Source: Intestinimonas sp.
GTDB taxonomy: Bacteria > Bacillota > Clostridia > Oscillospirales > Oscillospiraceae
Length of the DNA: 53,124 nt
Assembly (NCBI RefSeq): GCF_026169115.1
Contig: NZ_JAPFEA010000089.1
Span: 1-53,124 of the forward strand
Reading direction: 5' to 3'
A program made the position numbers and the translations under genes. Below, in pieces: positions 40,531 through 48,714 of the stretch (within the stretch, counting starts at the first letter, position 1; each line of letters begins with the position of its first letter). The notes below the pieces were generated by a model. It saw nothing but the letters and a program-made list of their open reading frames with translations, ran no database searches and was not told where the DNA came from.

Positions 40531-40644
40531 GGTGTGGTGCCTCCTGTTCTTTTGATGGGGCGTCCCGTTTCCCCCAGGACGCCCGCCCATTCCCAAGAGA
40601 TAAGGTACCAGATATGGCGGGGGATTGCAAGCGTACAATCGAAA

Positions 40645-40679
40645 AAGGCTCCACCGTTTCTGGGAAACGGTGGAGCCTT
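40645..40679 (-). terminator. Terminator of amidohydrolase gene
   Basis: AAGGCTCCACCGTTTC / GAAACGGTGGAGCCTT; on the minus strand it is followed by TTTTT. It begins about 35 nt past the stop codon. Confidence 0.9.
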
Positions 40680-40713
40680 CGCAGGGCGGCGGGGGAGAAA
40701 AGAGGGGACGTGC

Positions 40714-42066
40714 TCAGCGGTTCAGATAGCGGCGGACCACCCGGTTGGCGGTCTGGGCGGTCTCCTGCTCATCCATGGTGGTGAGCGCCCCATTTTGTAC
40801 CACGGGGACGCCGTTTACGATGGTGTAGTCCACGCTGCCCTGGAAGCCCACGGTGCCCAGCACCGACATGGGGTCGAACTGGGCCCCCACCAGACTCAGC
40901 CGGTCCAGGTCGATGAGGAAACAGTCGGCGGCCTTGCCGGGGGCCAGGACGCCGATGTCGTCCCGGCCCAGGAGCCGGGCGGAGCCCCGGGTGGCCAGCT
41001 TGAGCACCTCGTAGCCGGTGGGGGCGGCGGCGCTGGCCTGGAGCCGGTGGAGGAGGTAGCACATCCGCAGCTCCTCCAGCAGGCTGGAGCCGTCGTTGGA
41101 GGCGGCCCCGTCCACCGCCAGCCCCACGGGGACCCCCAGCCGGAGCATCTCGGGCACCCGGCACACGCCGGAGGAGAGCTTCATGTTGGAGATGGGGCAG
41201 TGGGCCACGCCGGTGCCGGTGTCGGCCAGGAGCCGGAGCTCGGCGTCGTTGAAGTGGATGCCGTGGGCATACCACACATCGGGCCCCACCCAGCCCAGGG
41301 ACTCCATGTAGGCAAGGGGGCGCATGCCGAATTTCTCCAGGGTGAACTGCTCCTCGTCGCGGGTTTCGGCCACATGGGTGTGGAGCCGGACCCCCAGGCT
41401 CCGGGCCAGCTTGGCGCTCTCCCGCATCAGGTCCCCGGAGACGGAGAAGGGGGAGCAGGGGGCCAGGACCACCTGGCGCATGGAGTAGGGAGAGGGATCG
41501 TGCCACACCCGGACCAGCCGCTCCGAGTCGGCCAGGATCTCGTCGATGGTCTGCACCACCGAGTCGGGGGGGAGACCGCCGTCCTTCTGGGAGAGGTCCA
41601 TGGACCCCCGGGAGGCCACGAAGCGGATGCCCGCCTGACTGGCGGAGCGGAACTGGGCGGCGATGAGGTCGCCGGCGTTTCGGGGAAAGACATAGTGGTG
41701 GTCGAAGCAGGTGGTGCACCCGGTTTTCAGAAGGGTCCCGAAGCCGGTGAGGGAGGACCAGGCCGCCACCTCCTCGTCCAGGCCCTTCCAGACCTCGTAA
41801 AGGGTGACCAGCCAGGGGAAGAGCTCCATCCGCTGGACCTCGGGCAGGTTCCGGGAGAAGAGCTGATAGAGGTGGTGGTGGGTGTTGATGAGACCGGGAT
41901 AGACCACCATGGAGGAGGCGTCTAGGACCGTGTCGGCCTGGTGGTAGTCGGGGCCGATGGAGACGATGACGCCGTCCCGGATGAAGAGGTTGACGCGCTC
42001 GTAGAGGGTGTCGCTGTCGTCACAGGAAACGATGTAGCGGGCATTCTTGATGAGCAGGGTGGACAT
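40714..42066 (-). CDS. Amidohydrolase, 8-oxoguanine-deaminase-like
   Basis: 450 residues, AtzB/TrzN/8-oxoguanine-deaminase branch of the amidohydrolase superfamily; deaminates (or dechlorinates) a purine- or triazine-like ring. Motifs: PGLINTHHHLYQLFSRNLP with the HxH metal pair, LKTGCTTCFDHHYVFP, VRLHTHVAETRDE with metal His, WYAHGIHFND with the second His, and VAVDGAASND with the catalytic Asp. These are very like 8-oxoguanine deaminases. The ATG at 42066 has AAGGAGGT 8-9 nt upstream. Monocistronic with its own promoter and terminator; suggests purine salvage or detoxification. Confidence 0.83.
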   Translation of the reverse strand: MSTLLIKNARYIVSCDDSDTLYERVNLFIRDGVIVSIGPDYHQADTVLDASSMVVYPGLINTHHHLYQLFSRNLPEVQRMELFPWLVTLYEVWKGLDEEVAAWSSLTGFGTLLKTGCTTCFDHHYVFPRNAGDLIAAQFRSASQAGIRFVASRGSMDLSQKDGGLPPDSVVQTIDEILADSERLVRVWHDPSPYSMRQVVLAPCSPFSVSGDLMRESAKLARSLGVRLHTHVAETRDEEQFTLEKFGMRPLAYMESLGWVGPDVWYAHGIHFNDAELRLLADTGTGVAHCPISNMKLSSGVCRVPEMLRLGVPVGLAVDGAASNDGSSLLEELRMCYLLHRLQASAAAPTGYEVLKLATRGSARLLGRDDIGVLAPGKAADCFLIDLDRLSLVGAQFDPMSVLGTVGFQGSVDYTIVNGVPVVQNGALTTMDEQETAQTANRVVRRYLNR

Positions 42067-42129
42067 GTTCCGTACCTCCTTCTCCCCGCGTGCAGGCGGG
42101 GCATTGCCGCAGCCAGTGCCTTTGCCACC

Positions 42130-42158
42130 AGTATACCACGCTCCGGCAGACAGCACAA
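42130..42158 (-). promoter_or_regulatory. Promoter of the amidohydrolase gene
   Basis: Minus strand: TTGTGC, 17-nt spacer, TATACT, about 60 nt upstream of the ATG. Confidence 0.7.
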
Positions 42159-42333
42159 TGAAAAAGCGCCGGACCAGTTTCTATGCAGAACAAAGGGCGG
42201 CGGACTTGCTTTCGGGGGGCAGGAATGTTAAAATTTTCATATATGATGCGGCCCGCTGGGGAACACGCCGGATGGAATTGCGTCTAAATACACAAAAGAC
42301 CGGCCGTGCTCACGCTGGGAAGGAGGCCGCCCC

Positions 42334-43332
42334 ATGAAGCTCCCCGCCCTGCCCCTCTATGCCGCCGCCCACTTCTGGGTGGACTTCGCCTGCGCCCTGC
42401 TGATGCTGGGGCGGCTGGAGGGGGGCGGCGACGCCGTCGCCGCCCTGCTGCTCTACAACTGCTTCGCCTTTGCCGTCCAGATGCCGGTGGGTCTGCTGGC
42501 CGACGCCCTGGGGGGCGGGGAGCGGTTCGCCGCCCTGGGCTGCGGTCTCACCGCCCTGGCCTGGGGCCTGCCCGGCCAGCTCCCCGCCGCCGTCTGCGCC
42601 GGACTGGGCAACGCCTGCTTCCATGTGGGGGGCGGACTCTATACCCTCAATGGCAGTGAGAAATGCGGCCCCCTGGGGCTCTTTGTCTCGCCGGGGGCCC
42701 TGGGTATCGCCCTGGGCGGACTGCTGGCCGCTGACGGCGGGCTCCCGGTCCCGGCGGTGGTCTTGGTGCTGCTGGCCCTGGGGGCCGCCCTCCTCCGCTG
42801 GGGGCGGGGCGCCCCCAGCGCCCCCCTGGACCTGACGCCGGAGGGCGGGGCGGAGGGCCTGTTCCCCCTCCTGTGTCTCTTCGCCGTGGTGGTGCTGCGG
42901 TCCTTTGCCGGCACCCTTTTTGCCTTTCCATGGAAGGGGTCGCTGCCCCTGGCGCTGGCCTGCGCCACGGCGGGGGGCAAGGCCATCGGCGGCCTGCTGG
43001 CCGACCGGCTGGGCCCACGGCGGACGGCCTGGTTTTCCCTGCTCCCATCGGCGGCCTGTTTCCTCCTGGCGGGGCGGGCGGGGCCCGGTCTGGCCGCCGT
43101 GTGTCTCTTCAACATGACCATGCCCCTCACCCTCTGGGGGGCCGCCCGCCGTCTCCCCGGTGTCCGGGGTCTGGCCTTCGGGCTGCTCACCTTCGCCCTC
43201 TTCCTGGGAGTGGTCCCCGCCCTTCTGGGGTATGCCCCCCTGCCGGCTGGGCCATTGTCCGCCGCCCTGGCCGCCCTCTGTTCCCTGCCTCTGCTCCTCC
43301 TGGGCCTTGGAAGGGGGGATGGGTCACGCTGA
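42334..43332 (+). CDS. MFS-like membrane protein, unknown
   Basis: 332 residues, about ten hydrophobic helices, very rich in Gly, Ala and Leu. AAHFWVDFACALLML at the N-terminus, GGKAIGGLLADRLGPRRTAW in the middle is a typical MFS loop (helix 8-9 equivalent), and a short C-terminus. Shorter than standard 12-helix MFS proteins (~400). First gene of a three-gene cluster. SD GGAAGGAGG precedes it. Substrate unknown. Confidence 0.7.
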   Translation: MKLPALPLYAAAHFWVDFACALLMLGRLEGGGDAVAALLLYNCFAFAVQMPVGLLADALGGGERFAALGCGLTALAWGLPGQLPAAVCAGLGNACFHVGGGLYTLNGSEKCGPLGLFVSPGALGIALGGLLAADGGLPVPAVVLVLLALGAALLRWGRGAPSAPLDLTPEGGAEGLFPLLCLFAVVVLRSFAGTLFAFPWKGSLPLALACATAGGKAIGGLLADRLGPRRTAWFSLLPSAACFLLAGRAGPGLAAVCLFNMTMPLTLWGAARRLPGVRGLAFGLLTFALFLGVVPALLGYAPLPAGPLSAALAALCSLPLLLLGLGRGDGSR

Positions 43333-43643
43333 ATCACTTCCTGCTCTGTCTGGCCCTCACCCTGGCCGTTGAGCTGCCCCTGGCCCTGCTGTGGGGCGTA
43401 CGGGGACAGGACCTGCTCCTGTGCGCCCTAGCCAACCTGCTCACCAACCCGGCGGTGGTCCTCCTTAACCTGATCTTCCCTGCTCTCTGGCTCCTGCTCC
43501 TGCTGGAGTGTGCCGCCGTGGGGGCAGAGGGGGCCGTCTACCGCCTGTGCGCCCGGCACATCCGGGCCCCCCTCCTGTTTTCCCTGTGTGCCAACGCCTG
43601 TTCTTTCGGATTCGGACTTGTGATCGGAGGTATGATGAAATGA
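43323..43643 (+). CDS. Small membrane protein, start uncertain
   Basis: About 105 residues with three to four membrane helices (LLCLALTLAVELPLALLWGV, NPAVVLLNLIFPALWLLLLL, FSLCANACSFGFGLVIGG). No ATG, GTG or TTG is available at the proper place; the frame is open from before 43323 and an AAGGGGGG tract suggests a start at a near-cognate codon such as CTG at 43329. It overlaps the end of the previous gene and its stop overlaps the next ATG (ATGA). Function not recognised. Confidence 0.55.
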   Translation, partial: VTLNHFLLCLALTLAVELPLALLWGVRGQDLLLCALANLLTNPAVVLLNLIFPALWLLLLLECAAVGAEGAVYRLCARHIRAPLLFSLCANACSFGFGLVIGGMMK

Positions 43644-44188
43644 AACCGAGACTTTTGGCCTGTGTCCTGCTCCTGACCCTGGCGGTGCTGCCCGCCGCCG
43701 CCCAAGCCGACGTGGTGGTCCCTGGGCAGAAGCCCCCAGAGCCCGCCGGAGAGACCGCCGCCTTTGAGGAACTCTATGGCGGGGACTTTGTGGACTTCGA
43801 CCCCGCCTACACGGACGCTATGGACGGGCCGATGGAGATCGCCCTGTGGCTCTATCCTGGGGCGGCGGAGCCCCTGCGGACCATCACAGTGGAGGACTAC
43901 CCGGCGAATGCGCTGGACACCTGCTACGTGGACGGCGCGGGGAATTTCTGGGGCTATACGCGCTACATCTATGGATACCGCTTTGTGTGGATCTGCCTGT
44001 CTGACCCCACAGGGACGTCGGTAGAGCCTGACCAGACCGTCATCGACCAGGTGGAGGCGCGTTCGGCGGAGCTGGAGGCCGCCCAGCGGACGCAGATCGT
44101 CCTGGCGGTGGTGCTGGTGGCCGCCGTGGTAGTGGCGACCCTGGCGCTCATCCTCAAGCTCCGGAAACGGGGCAGGCGGGCCAGTTAA
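43640..44188 (+). CDS. Secreted or membrane-anchored protein, unknown
   Basis: 182 residues. Signal peptide (MKPRLLACVLLLTLAVLPAA), an extracytoplasmic domain with few Cys and many acidic residues (LYGGDFVDFDPAYTDAMDG, VEDYPANALDTCYVDG, GYTRYIYGYRFVWICL), and a C-terminal membrane helix (IVLAVVLVAAVVVATLALIL) followed by KLRKRGRR. It is coupled to the previous membrane protein by a 4-nt overlap, so the trio likely forms one complex. No family recognised. Confidence 0.65.
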   Translation: MKPRLLACVLLLTLAVLPAAAQADVVVPGQKPPEPAGETAAFEELYGGDFVDFDPAYTDAMDGPMEIALWLYPGAAEPLRTITVEDYPANALDTCYVDGAGNFWGYTRYIYGYRFVWICLSDPTGTSVEPDQTVIDQVEARSAELEAAQRTQIVLAVVLVAAVVVATLALILKLRKRGRRAS

Positions 44189-44197
44189 GGGAAAATG

Positions 44198-44235
44198 AAA
44201 AGGGGGCGGGTCCACTCTGTGGACCCGCCCCCTTT
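44198..44235. terminator. Bidirectional terminator between convergent genes
   Basis: AAAGGGGGCGGGTCCAC-tct-GTGGACCCGCCCCCTTT, perfect 17-bp arms, serving the 43640 gene from the left and copA from the right. Confidence 0.92.
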
Positions 44236-44247
44236 GCAGTTTTGCGG

Positions 44248-44448
44248 TCACTGGATGGAGACCACCTGGTAGCCGGCCTCCTCCACGGCATTTTTCAGCT
44301 CCTCATCGGTAGCGGGGCCGCTCACCGTGGCGCATTTCCCCTCCAGGTCCACGCTGGCGGACTCGCCGGGGAGGGCGTTGAGGGCCTTGGACACATGGGC
44401 GACGCAGTGCTGGCACATCATACCTTCGATCATGATCTTCTTTTCCAT
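44248..44448 (-). CDS. CopZ-like copper chaperone from internal start within copA
   Basis: 66 residues, in frame with copA. ATG at 44448 (minus strand) is preceded by AAAGGAGTGTCTCAT, a strong Shine-Dalgarno sequence with ideal spacing. The product is a complete HMA domain with [15 protein letters not shown], the CxxC copper-binding motif of CopZ chaperones. If used, one mRNA makes both the ATPase with a tethered C-terminal domain and a free chaperone. Internal initiation is an inference from the sequence. Confidence 0.6.
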   Translation of the reverse strand: MEKKIMIEGMMCQHCVAHVSKALNALPGESASVDLEGKCATVSGPATDEELKNAVEEAGYQVVSIQ

Positions 44449-46821
44449 ATGAGACACTCCTTTTTCGTTTTGCGGTGTGGGTTTTGTGGTTTCGGGTCCC
44501 GCGGAGACCTCCGGGGAGGCCGGGGCGGTGTGCTTGGGCTTGAAGAGCTTGAGCCGCAGGGCGTTGGACACCACGCACACCGAGCTCAGGCTCATGGCGG
44601 CGGCGCCGAACATGGGGTTGAGCATGAAGCTGGTGATGTGCAGGGCGTAGAAGACGCCGGCGGCCAGGGGGATGCCCAGGGTGTTGTAGAAGAAGGCCCA
44701 GAAGAGATTTTGCTTGACGTTGCGGATGGTGGCCTTGGAGAGCTCCACGGCGGTGACGGCGTCCATGAGGTCGCTCTTCATGAGGACGATGTCAGCCGAC
44801 TCGATGGCCACGTCGGTACCGGCGCCGATGGCCAGGCCCACGTCGGCCCGGGCCAGGGCGGGGGCGTCGTTGATGCCGTCGCCCACCATGGCCACCTTCT
44901 TGCCCTGGGCCTGGAGCTCGGCGATGACCCGCTCCTTGTCCTGGGGCAGCACCTCAGCGATGACGGTGCTCACCCCCAGCTCCCGGCCAATGGCGTTGGC
45001 GGTGCGCTGGTTGTCGCCGGTGAGGAGGACCACGTCGATGCCCAGATCCCGGAAGGCGGCGATGGCGGCGGCGCTGGTGGGCTTCACTGTGTCGGCCACG
45101 GCGATGAGCCCGATGAGCCTGCCGTCCTGGGCGAAGTAGAGGGGTGTGCGGCCATTCTCCGCCAGCGTGTCGGCGGCGGCTAACTGGCCGGCCAGATCCA
45201 CCCCGTGCTCCTCCATCATGGCCCGGTTGCCCGCCAGGAAGGCGGAGCCCTGGAGGTCGGCCATGACCCCTCTGCCGTGGAGGGCGGAGAAGTTCTCGGC
45301 GGGGACCAGGGGGATGTTCCGCTCCTCCGCCTCGTGTACGATGGCCTCGGACAGGGGGTGCTCGGAGGGCTTTTCCAGGGAGGCGGCCACGCAGAGGAGT
45401 TCCTCCACAGTGACGTCCCCCACGGGCTGAATGTCGGTCACCCTGGGTCTGCCCTGGGTGACGGTGCCCGTCTTGTCCAAGACGATGGTCTGGATGGTGT
45501 GGAGGGTCTCCAGGGCCTGGGCGGACTTGATGAGGATACCGTACTCGGCCCCCTTGCCAGTGCCCACCATGATGGCCACCGGGGTGGCCAGGCCCAGGGC
45601 ACAGGGGCAGGAGATGACCAGCACGGCCACCCCGGCGGTGAGGGCCCGGGTGATGTCGCCGCCGGTGGCCAGGAGCCAGGCCGCGGCGGTGACGGCGGCG
45701 ATGACCATGACCACGGGGACGAAGACGCCGGCCACCTTGTCGGCCAGCTTGGCGATGGGGGCCTTGGAGGAGGCGGCCTCATCCACCAGGGCGATCATCT
45801 GGGCCAGGGTGGTGTCGTCGCCCACCCGGGTGGCCCGGAAGGTGAAGGAGCCGGACTTATTGATGGAGGCCGAGACCACCCTGTCGCCGGGGCCCTTCTC
45901 CACGGGGAGGGACTCGCCGGTCAGGGCGGACTCATCCACGGCAGAGACGCCCTCGGTGACCACACCGTCCACAGGGATGGAGCCGCCGGGGCGGACCAGG
46001 ATGAGGTCGCCCACCGCCACCTCCTCCACCGGGACCTCGGTCTCCACGCCCTCCCGGAGGACGGTGGCCGTCTTGGGGGCCAGGTCCATGAGGCGGCTGA
46101 TGGCCTGGCTGGTCTTGCCCTTGGAGCGGGTCTCCAGGTACTTGCCCAGGGTGATGAGGGTGAGGATCATGCCGGCGGACTCAAAGTAGAGGTCCATGGC
46201 CCAATGCTCCACACGGGCCATGTCCCCGTGCCCCAGGCCGTAGCCGATCTGGAAGAGGGCGGCCACGCCGTAGAGCACGGCGGCGGCGGAGCCCACGGCG
46301 ATGAGGGAGTCCATGTTGGGGGCGCCGTGGAGGAGGGTCTTGAAGCCCACCCGGTAGTACTTGTCGTTGATATACATGATGGGCAGCACCAGCAGGAATT
46401 GGATGAGCGCGAAGGCGAAAGCGTTCCGGCTGTCGTGGAGGAAGGCGGGGAGGGGCCAGCCCATCATGTGGCCCATGGCGATGTAGAAGAGGGGGATCAG
46501 GAAGCACAGGGACGTGAGAAACCGGCGCTTCATGCCGCGAAGCTCCTCCTCCATCTGCCGGGCGGCCTGGGCCCGGGCGTCTGCCCTGGCTTCTCCCTTG
46601 CCGGCAGCCGCCTGGGGCAGGGCGCAGCCATAGCCGGCGGCGTCCACAGCGGCCATGATGGCCTCCGGAGACTCGGCGGCGGGGTCGTACTCCACCGTCA
46701 TGGAGCCGCCCAGCAGGTTCACATTGACCTCACTGACGCCCTCCAGCTTCCGTACCGCCTTGTCCACATGGGCGGAGCAGGCCGAACAGGTCATGCCCGT
46801 TACGGTAAATTTTTGTTTCAT
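44248..46821 (-). CDS. copA: Copper-exporting P-type ATPase with C-terminal HMA domain
   Basis: 857 residues from the ATG at 46821. P1B-type ATPase exporting Cu(I) across the membrane. Domain order: N-terminal HMA domain with metal motif [11 protein letters not shown] (residues ~10-20), eight membrane helices, CPC motif [11 protein letters not shown], phosphorylation site [11 protein letters not shown], and hinge [16 protein letters not shown]. After a linker rich in Pro, Thr and Glu it ends in a second HMA domain ([13 protein letters not shown]). That last domain has its own Met codon and a strong internal ribosome-binding site (next entry). Located downstream of csoR. Confidence 0.95.
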   Translation of the reverse strand: MKQKFTVTGMTCSACSAHVDKAVRKLEGVSEVNVNLLGGSMTVEYDPAAESPEAIMAAVDAAGYGCALPQAAAGKGEARADARAQAARQMEEELRGMKRRFLTSLCFLIPLFYIAMGHMMGWPLPAFLHDSRNAFAFALIQFLLVLPIMYINDKYYRVGFKTLLHGAPNMDSLIAVGSAAAVLYGVAALFQIGYGLGHGDMARVEHWAMDLYFESAGMILTLITLGKYLETRSKGKTSQAISRLMDLAPKTATVLREGVETEVPVEEVAVGDLILVRPGGSIPVDGVVTEGVSAVDESALTGESLPVEKGPGDRVVSASINKSGSFTFRATRVGDDTTLAQMIALVDEAASSKAPIAKLADKVAGVFVPVVMVIAAVTAAAWLLATGGDITRALTAGVAVLVISCPCALGLATPVAIMVGTGKGAEYGILIKSAQALETLHTIQTIVLDKTGTVTQGRPRVTDIQPVGDVTVEELLCVAASLEKPSEHPLSEAIVHEAEERNIPLVPAENFSALHGRGVMADLQGSAFLAGNRAMMEEHGVDLAGQLAAADTLAENGRTPLYFAQDGRLIGLIAVADTVKPTSAAAIAAFRDLGIDVVLLTGDNQRTANAIGRELGVSTVIAEVLPQDKERVIAELQAQGKKVAMVGDGINDAPALARADVGLAIGAGTDVAIESADIVLMKSDLMDAVTAVELSKATIRNVKQNLFWAFFYNTLGIPLAAGVFYALHITSFMLNPMFGAAAMSLSSVCVVSNALRLKLFKPKHTAPASPEVSAGPETTKPTPQNEKGVSHMEKKIMIEGMMCQHCVAHVSKALNALPGESASVDLEGKCATVSGPATDEELKNAVEEAGYQVVSIQ

Positions 46822-47168
46822 GCACACACCTCATAAAGAAACCTATAAACAGTTGAAAATGGCCCTGGACCATAGCCAGTCCAAAGCTCAAAGTTCTTTT
46901 TGGTTCTTGCAGCTTGTCGAAAAAAACCAAAATGGATTTTTCAACAAGCTGCTGACTTTTTCGATTTCATCGAAAAAGTTCTTGACTGTACGCGAAAGTG
47001 GGGGCTCACCGCCCCCCTTTCACACTTTTCCCCCGTGGCTTGTTTTGCGTGGTGCGGCTTTCAGCAAGAGGGCAAAAAGGGGAAAAAGCGGAAAATCAGA
47101 GCCAGTCCAAAGCCTAAAGTTCTTTTTGCTTCTTTTTCTTTCAAGAAAAAGAAGAGAAGAAAAAGAAG
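46822..47168. other. csoR-copA spacer with hairpins and a short repeat
   Basis: 347 bp with no gene. A ~29-nt direct repeat (gccagtccaaagctcaaagt type) occurs at 46875-46903 and 47101-47129. Hairpins: CAGCTTGT with ACAAGCTG around 46910-46952, CTTTTTCGAT/ATCGAAAAAG around 46956-46978, GTGGGGGC...GCCCCCC around 46997-47021, and a long CTTCTTTTTCTT-type stem at 47117-47168 just after csoR. No clear copA promoter was found; readthrough from csoR is possible. Confidence 0.6.
47117..47168 (-). terminator. Terminator-like hairpin after csoR
   Basis: CTTCTTTTTCTT paired with AAGAAAAAGAAG plus outer TTCTTTTT/AAAAAGAA pairing, immediately after the csoR stop codon. It may be partial, leaving copA within the same transcript. 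Confidence 0.55.
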
Positions 47169-47432
47169 TTACTTCAGAATTTTGCCCAGCATGTCCACCA
47201 GCTCGTCGATCTTCTCCTCCCGCTCGCCCTGGGTCTGGGCGGTGTTGACGCAGTGTTTGAGGTGGGCGGTGAGGATCTCCCGGTTGGCCTTGCCCAGCAT
47301 GGCCTGAGCCGCCATGACCTGGGTGGAGATATCAATGCAGTACCGGTCCTCCTCCACCATTTTGATGATGCCGTCCATCTGTCCCCGGGCCGTCTTCAAG
47401 AGCCGGAGCACCGTCTTCTGATCTGCCATCAT
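47169..47432 (-). CDS. csoR: CsoR-family copper-sensing repressor
   Basis: 87 residues, all-helical DUF156 protein. It binds Cu(I) and then releases its operator. The ligand set is visible: Cys in RYCIDI and HLKHC (His-x3-Cys), equal to Cys36/His61/Cys65 of the M. tuberculosis protein. The start at 47432 was chosen with GGGAGGGA 7 nt upstream; a longer open frame to 47561 would cover the promoter and operators. Next gene on the strand is copA, its expected target. Confidence 0.93.
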   Translation of the reverse strand: MMADQKTVLRLLKTARGQMDGIIKMVEEDRYCIDISTQVMAAQAMLGKANREILTAHLKHCVNTAQTQGEREEKIDELVDMLGKILK

Positions 47433-47465
47433 GGCGCTTCCCTCCCATGCTTGATGGTTCTGATA

Positions 47466-47522
47466 ATACCCCCCGGGGGTGGGGGGCACCCCTATCATAC
47501 CCCCAGGGGGTGTTCCTGTCAA
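47466..47522 (-). promoter_or_regulatory. csoR promoter with two CsoR-type operators
   Basis: Minus-strand promoter TTGACA (47517-47522), 17-nt spacer, TATGAT (47494-47499). One G/C-tract dyad, ATACCCCCAGGGGGTGT (47497-47513), fills the spacer and touches the -10. A second, ATACCCCCCGGGGGTGG (47466-47482), lies 31 bp away just after the start point. Both resemble CsoR sites (TACCCC...GGGGTA). About three helical turns apart, they would put two tetramers on one face and block initiation until copper binds. Confidence 0.78.
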
Positions 47523-47594
47523 GGCTTTTTTGCGATGCAAAAGCAGAGCAAAATTGTCCATGTGCCGCTTTCAGCGGCACGGCCATAAAATTTC

Positions 47595-47636
47595 TTGACA
47601 TTTTGCTGTTCTAGTGTATTATTTATATAGAACACT
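47595..47636 (+). promoter_or_regulatory. Promoter and operator of the YtrA-type operon
   Basis: TTGACA (47595-47600), 16-nt spacer, TATTAT (47617-47622). Overlapping it is AGTGT-n14-ACACT (47613-47636), with AT-rich partly symmetrical centre, the form expected for YtrA-subfamily GntR operators, so the operon is probably autorepressed. Confidence 0.7.
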
Positions 47637-47657
47637 AAGACACGAGGAGGAAGTGCC

Positions 47658-48047
47658 ATGCAGTTCAGCAACAGCGTGCCCATCTATCTCCAGGTGATGG
47701 AGGACATGAAGCGGGAGATGGTGACAGGGGGGCTGCCGGCGGGGAGCCGGGTGGAGTCGGTGCGGACCCTGGCCGCCCGGTACGGCATCAACCTCAATAC
47801 CATGCAGCGGGTGTGCGCTGAGTTGGAGCGGGAGGGCCTGCTGGAGACCCGGCGGGGGGTGGGCTCCTTCGTCACCGGGGACTGGGAACGGCTCTCCGCC
47901 CTCCGGGAGGAGATGGCCCAGACCCTGGTGGCCCACTACCTCAAAGGGATGGCGGGGCTGGGCTTTTCCCGGCTGGAGGCCGCCGAGCGGCTGAGCGGGG
48001 AGGAAGAAGACGGTGGACAGTCTGCTGGAAGTCAAAGGGCTTTATAA
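47658..48047 (+). CDS. YtrA-subfamily GntR regulator
   Basis: 129 residues: winged helix-turn-helix (PIYLQVMEDMKREMVTGG, then GSRVESVRTLAARYGINLNT) plus only a short C-terminal dimerisation helix, the YtrA hallmark. In Bacillus these regulators control ABC transporters induced by cell-wall or lantibiotic stress. AGGAGGAAG precedes the ATG. Overlaps the ATPase gene by 35 nt in another frame. Confidence 0.9.
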   Translation: MQFSNSVPIYLQVMEDMKREMVTGGLPAGSRVESVRTLAARYGINLNTMQRVCAELEREGLLETRRGVGSFVTGDWERLSALREEMAQTLVAHYLKGMAGLGFSRLEAAERLSGEEEDGGQSAGSQRAL

Positions 48048-48714
48048 GTATCTGGACGGGCGGAGCGTGCTGGGCGCGTGCAGCTTCTCCCTGGCGCCGG
48101 GCCATATCACCGGCCTGTTGGGCCCCAACGGGGCGGGAAAGTCCACCCTCCTGAGGACCATCGCCGGGCTGTGGCGGCCCGACGGGGGCGAGATTTCCCT
48201 CCACGGGCGGCCCATCACCCGCCAGGACCGGCCCAAGGTGGCCTATATGGCCGATCACACCCTGCTGCCACGGGAGCTGACGGTGCACCAGGCCATCCGG
48301 TGGTACCGGGACCTCTTCCCCGACCTGGACCTGGACCGGTTCCGGGCGGTGTCGGGGAATCTCCCGGAGGGGGAGCCGGTGTCCCGGCTGTCCAAGGGCC
48401 AGGCGGAGCGGCTGGACCTGAGCCTGCTCCTGGCCCGGGACGCCGAAGTCTACCTGCTGGACGAGCCTTTGGGGGGCGTGGACCCAGTGGAACGGGCCAA
48501 GATCCTGTCGGCGGCGGCGGGGGTCATGGAGGAGCACAACGCCCTCCTCATGGCCACCCACCTGGTCCACGACATCGAGCCCATCCTGGACGACGTCCTC
48601 TTTCTCCGGGCAGGCCATGTGGTCCTCTCCGCCTCCGCCGAGGAGCTGCGCCAGCGGGAGGGCTTGTCGGTGGAGGAGAAGTACATGGAGGTCTTTGGAG
48701 GTGGTAGCCGGTGA
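48013..48714 (+). CDS. ABC transporter ATPase (YtrB-like)
   Basis: 233 residues. GTG start after GGGGAGGAAG. Walker A GPNGAGKST near residues 36-44, signature LSKGQAERLDLS (deviates from LSGGQ), Walker B VYLLDEP, then GGVDPVERAK and the H-loop ATHLVHD. Probably an export or stress-response ABC system with the next gene's membrane protein, under control of the YtrA regulator. Substrate unknown. Confidence 0.88.
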   Translation: MDSLLEVKGLYKYLDGRSVLGACSFSLAPGHITGLLGPNGAGKSTLLRTIAGLWRPDGGEISLHGRPITRQDRPKVAYMADHTLLPRELTVHQAIRWYRDLFPDLDLDRFRAVSGNLPEGEPVSRLSKGQAERLDLSLLLARDAEVYLLDEPLGGVDPVERAKILSAAAGVMEEHNALLMATHLVHDIEPILDDVLFLRAGHVVLSASAEELRQREGLSVEEKYMEVFGGGSR

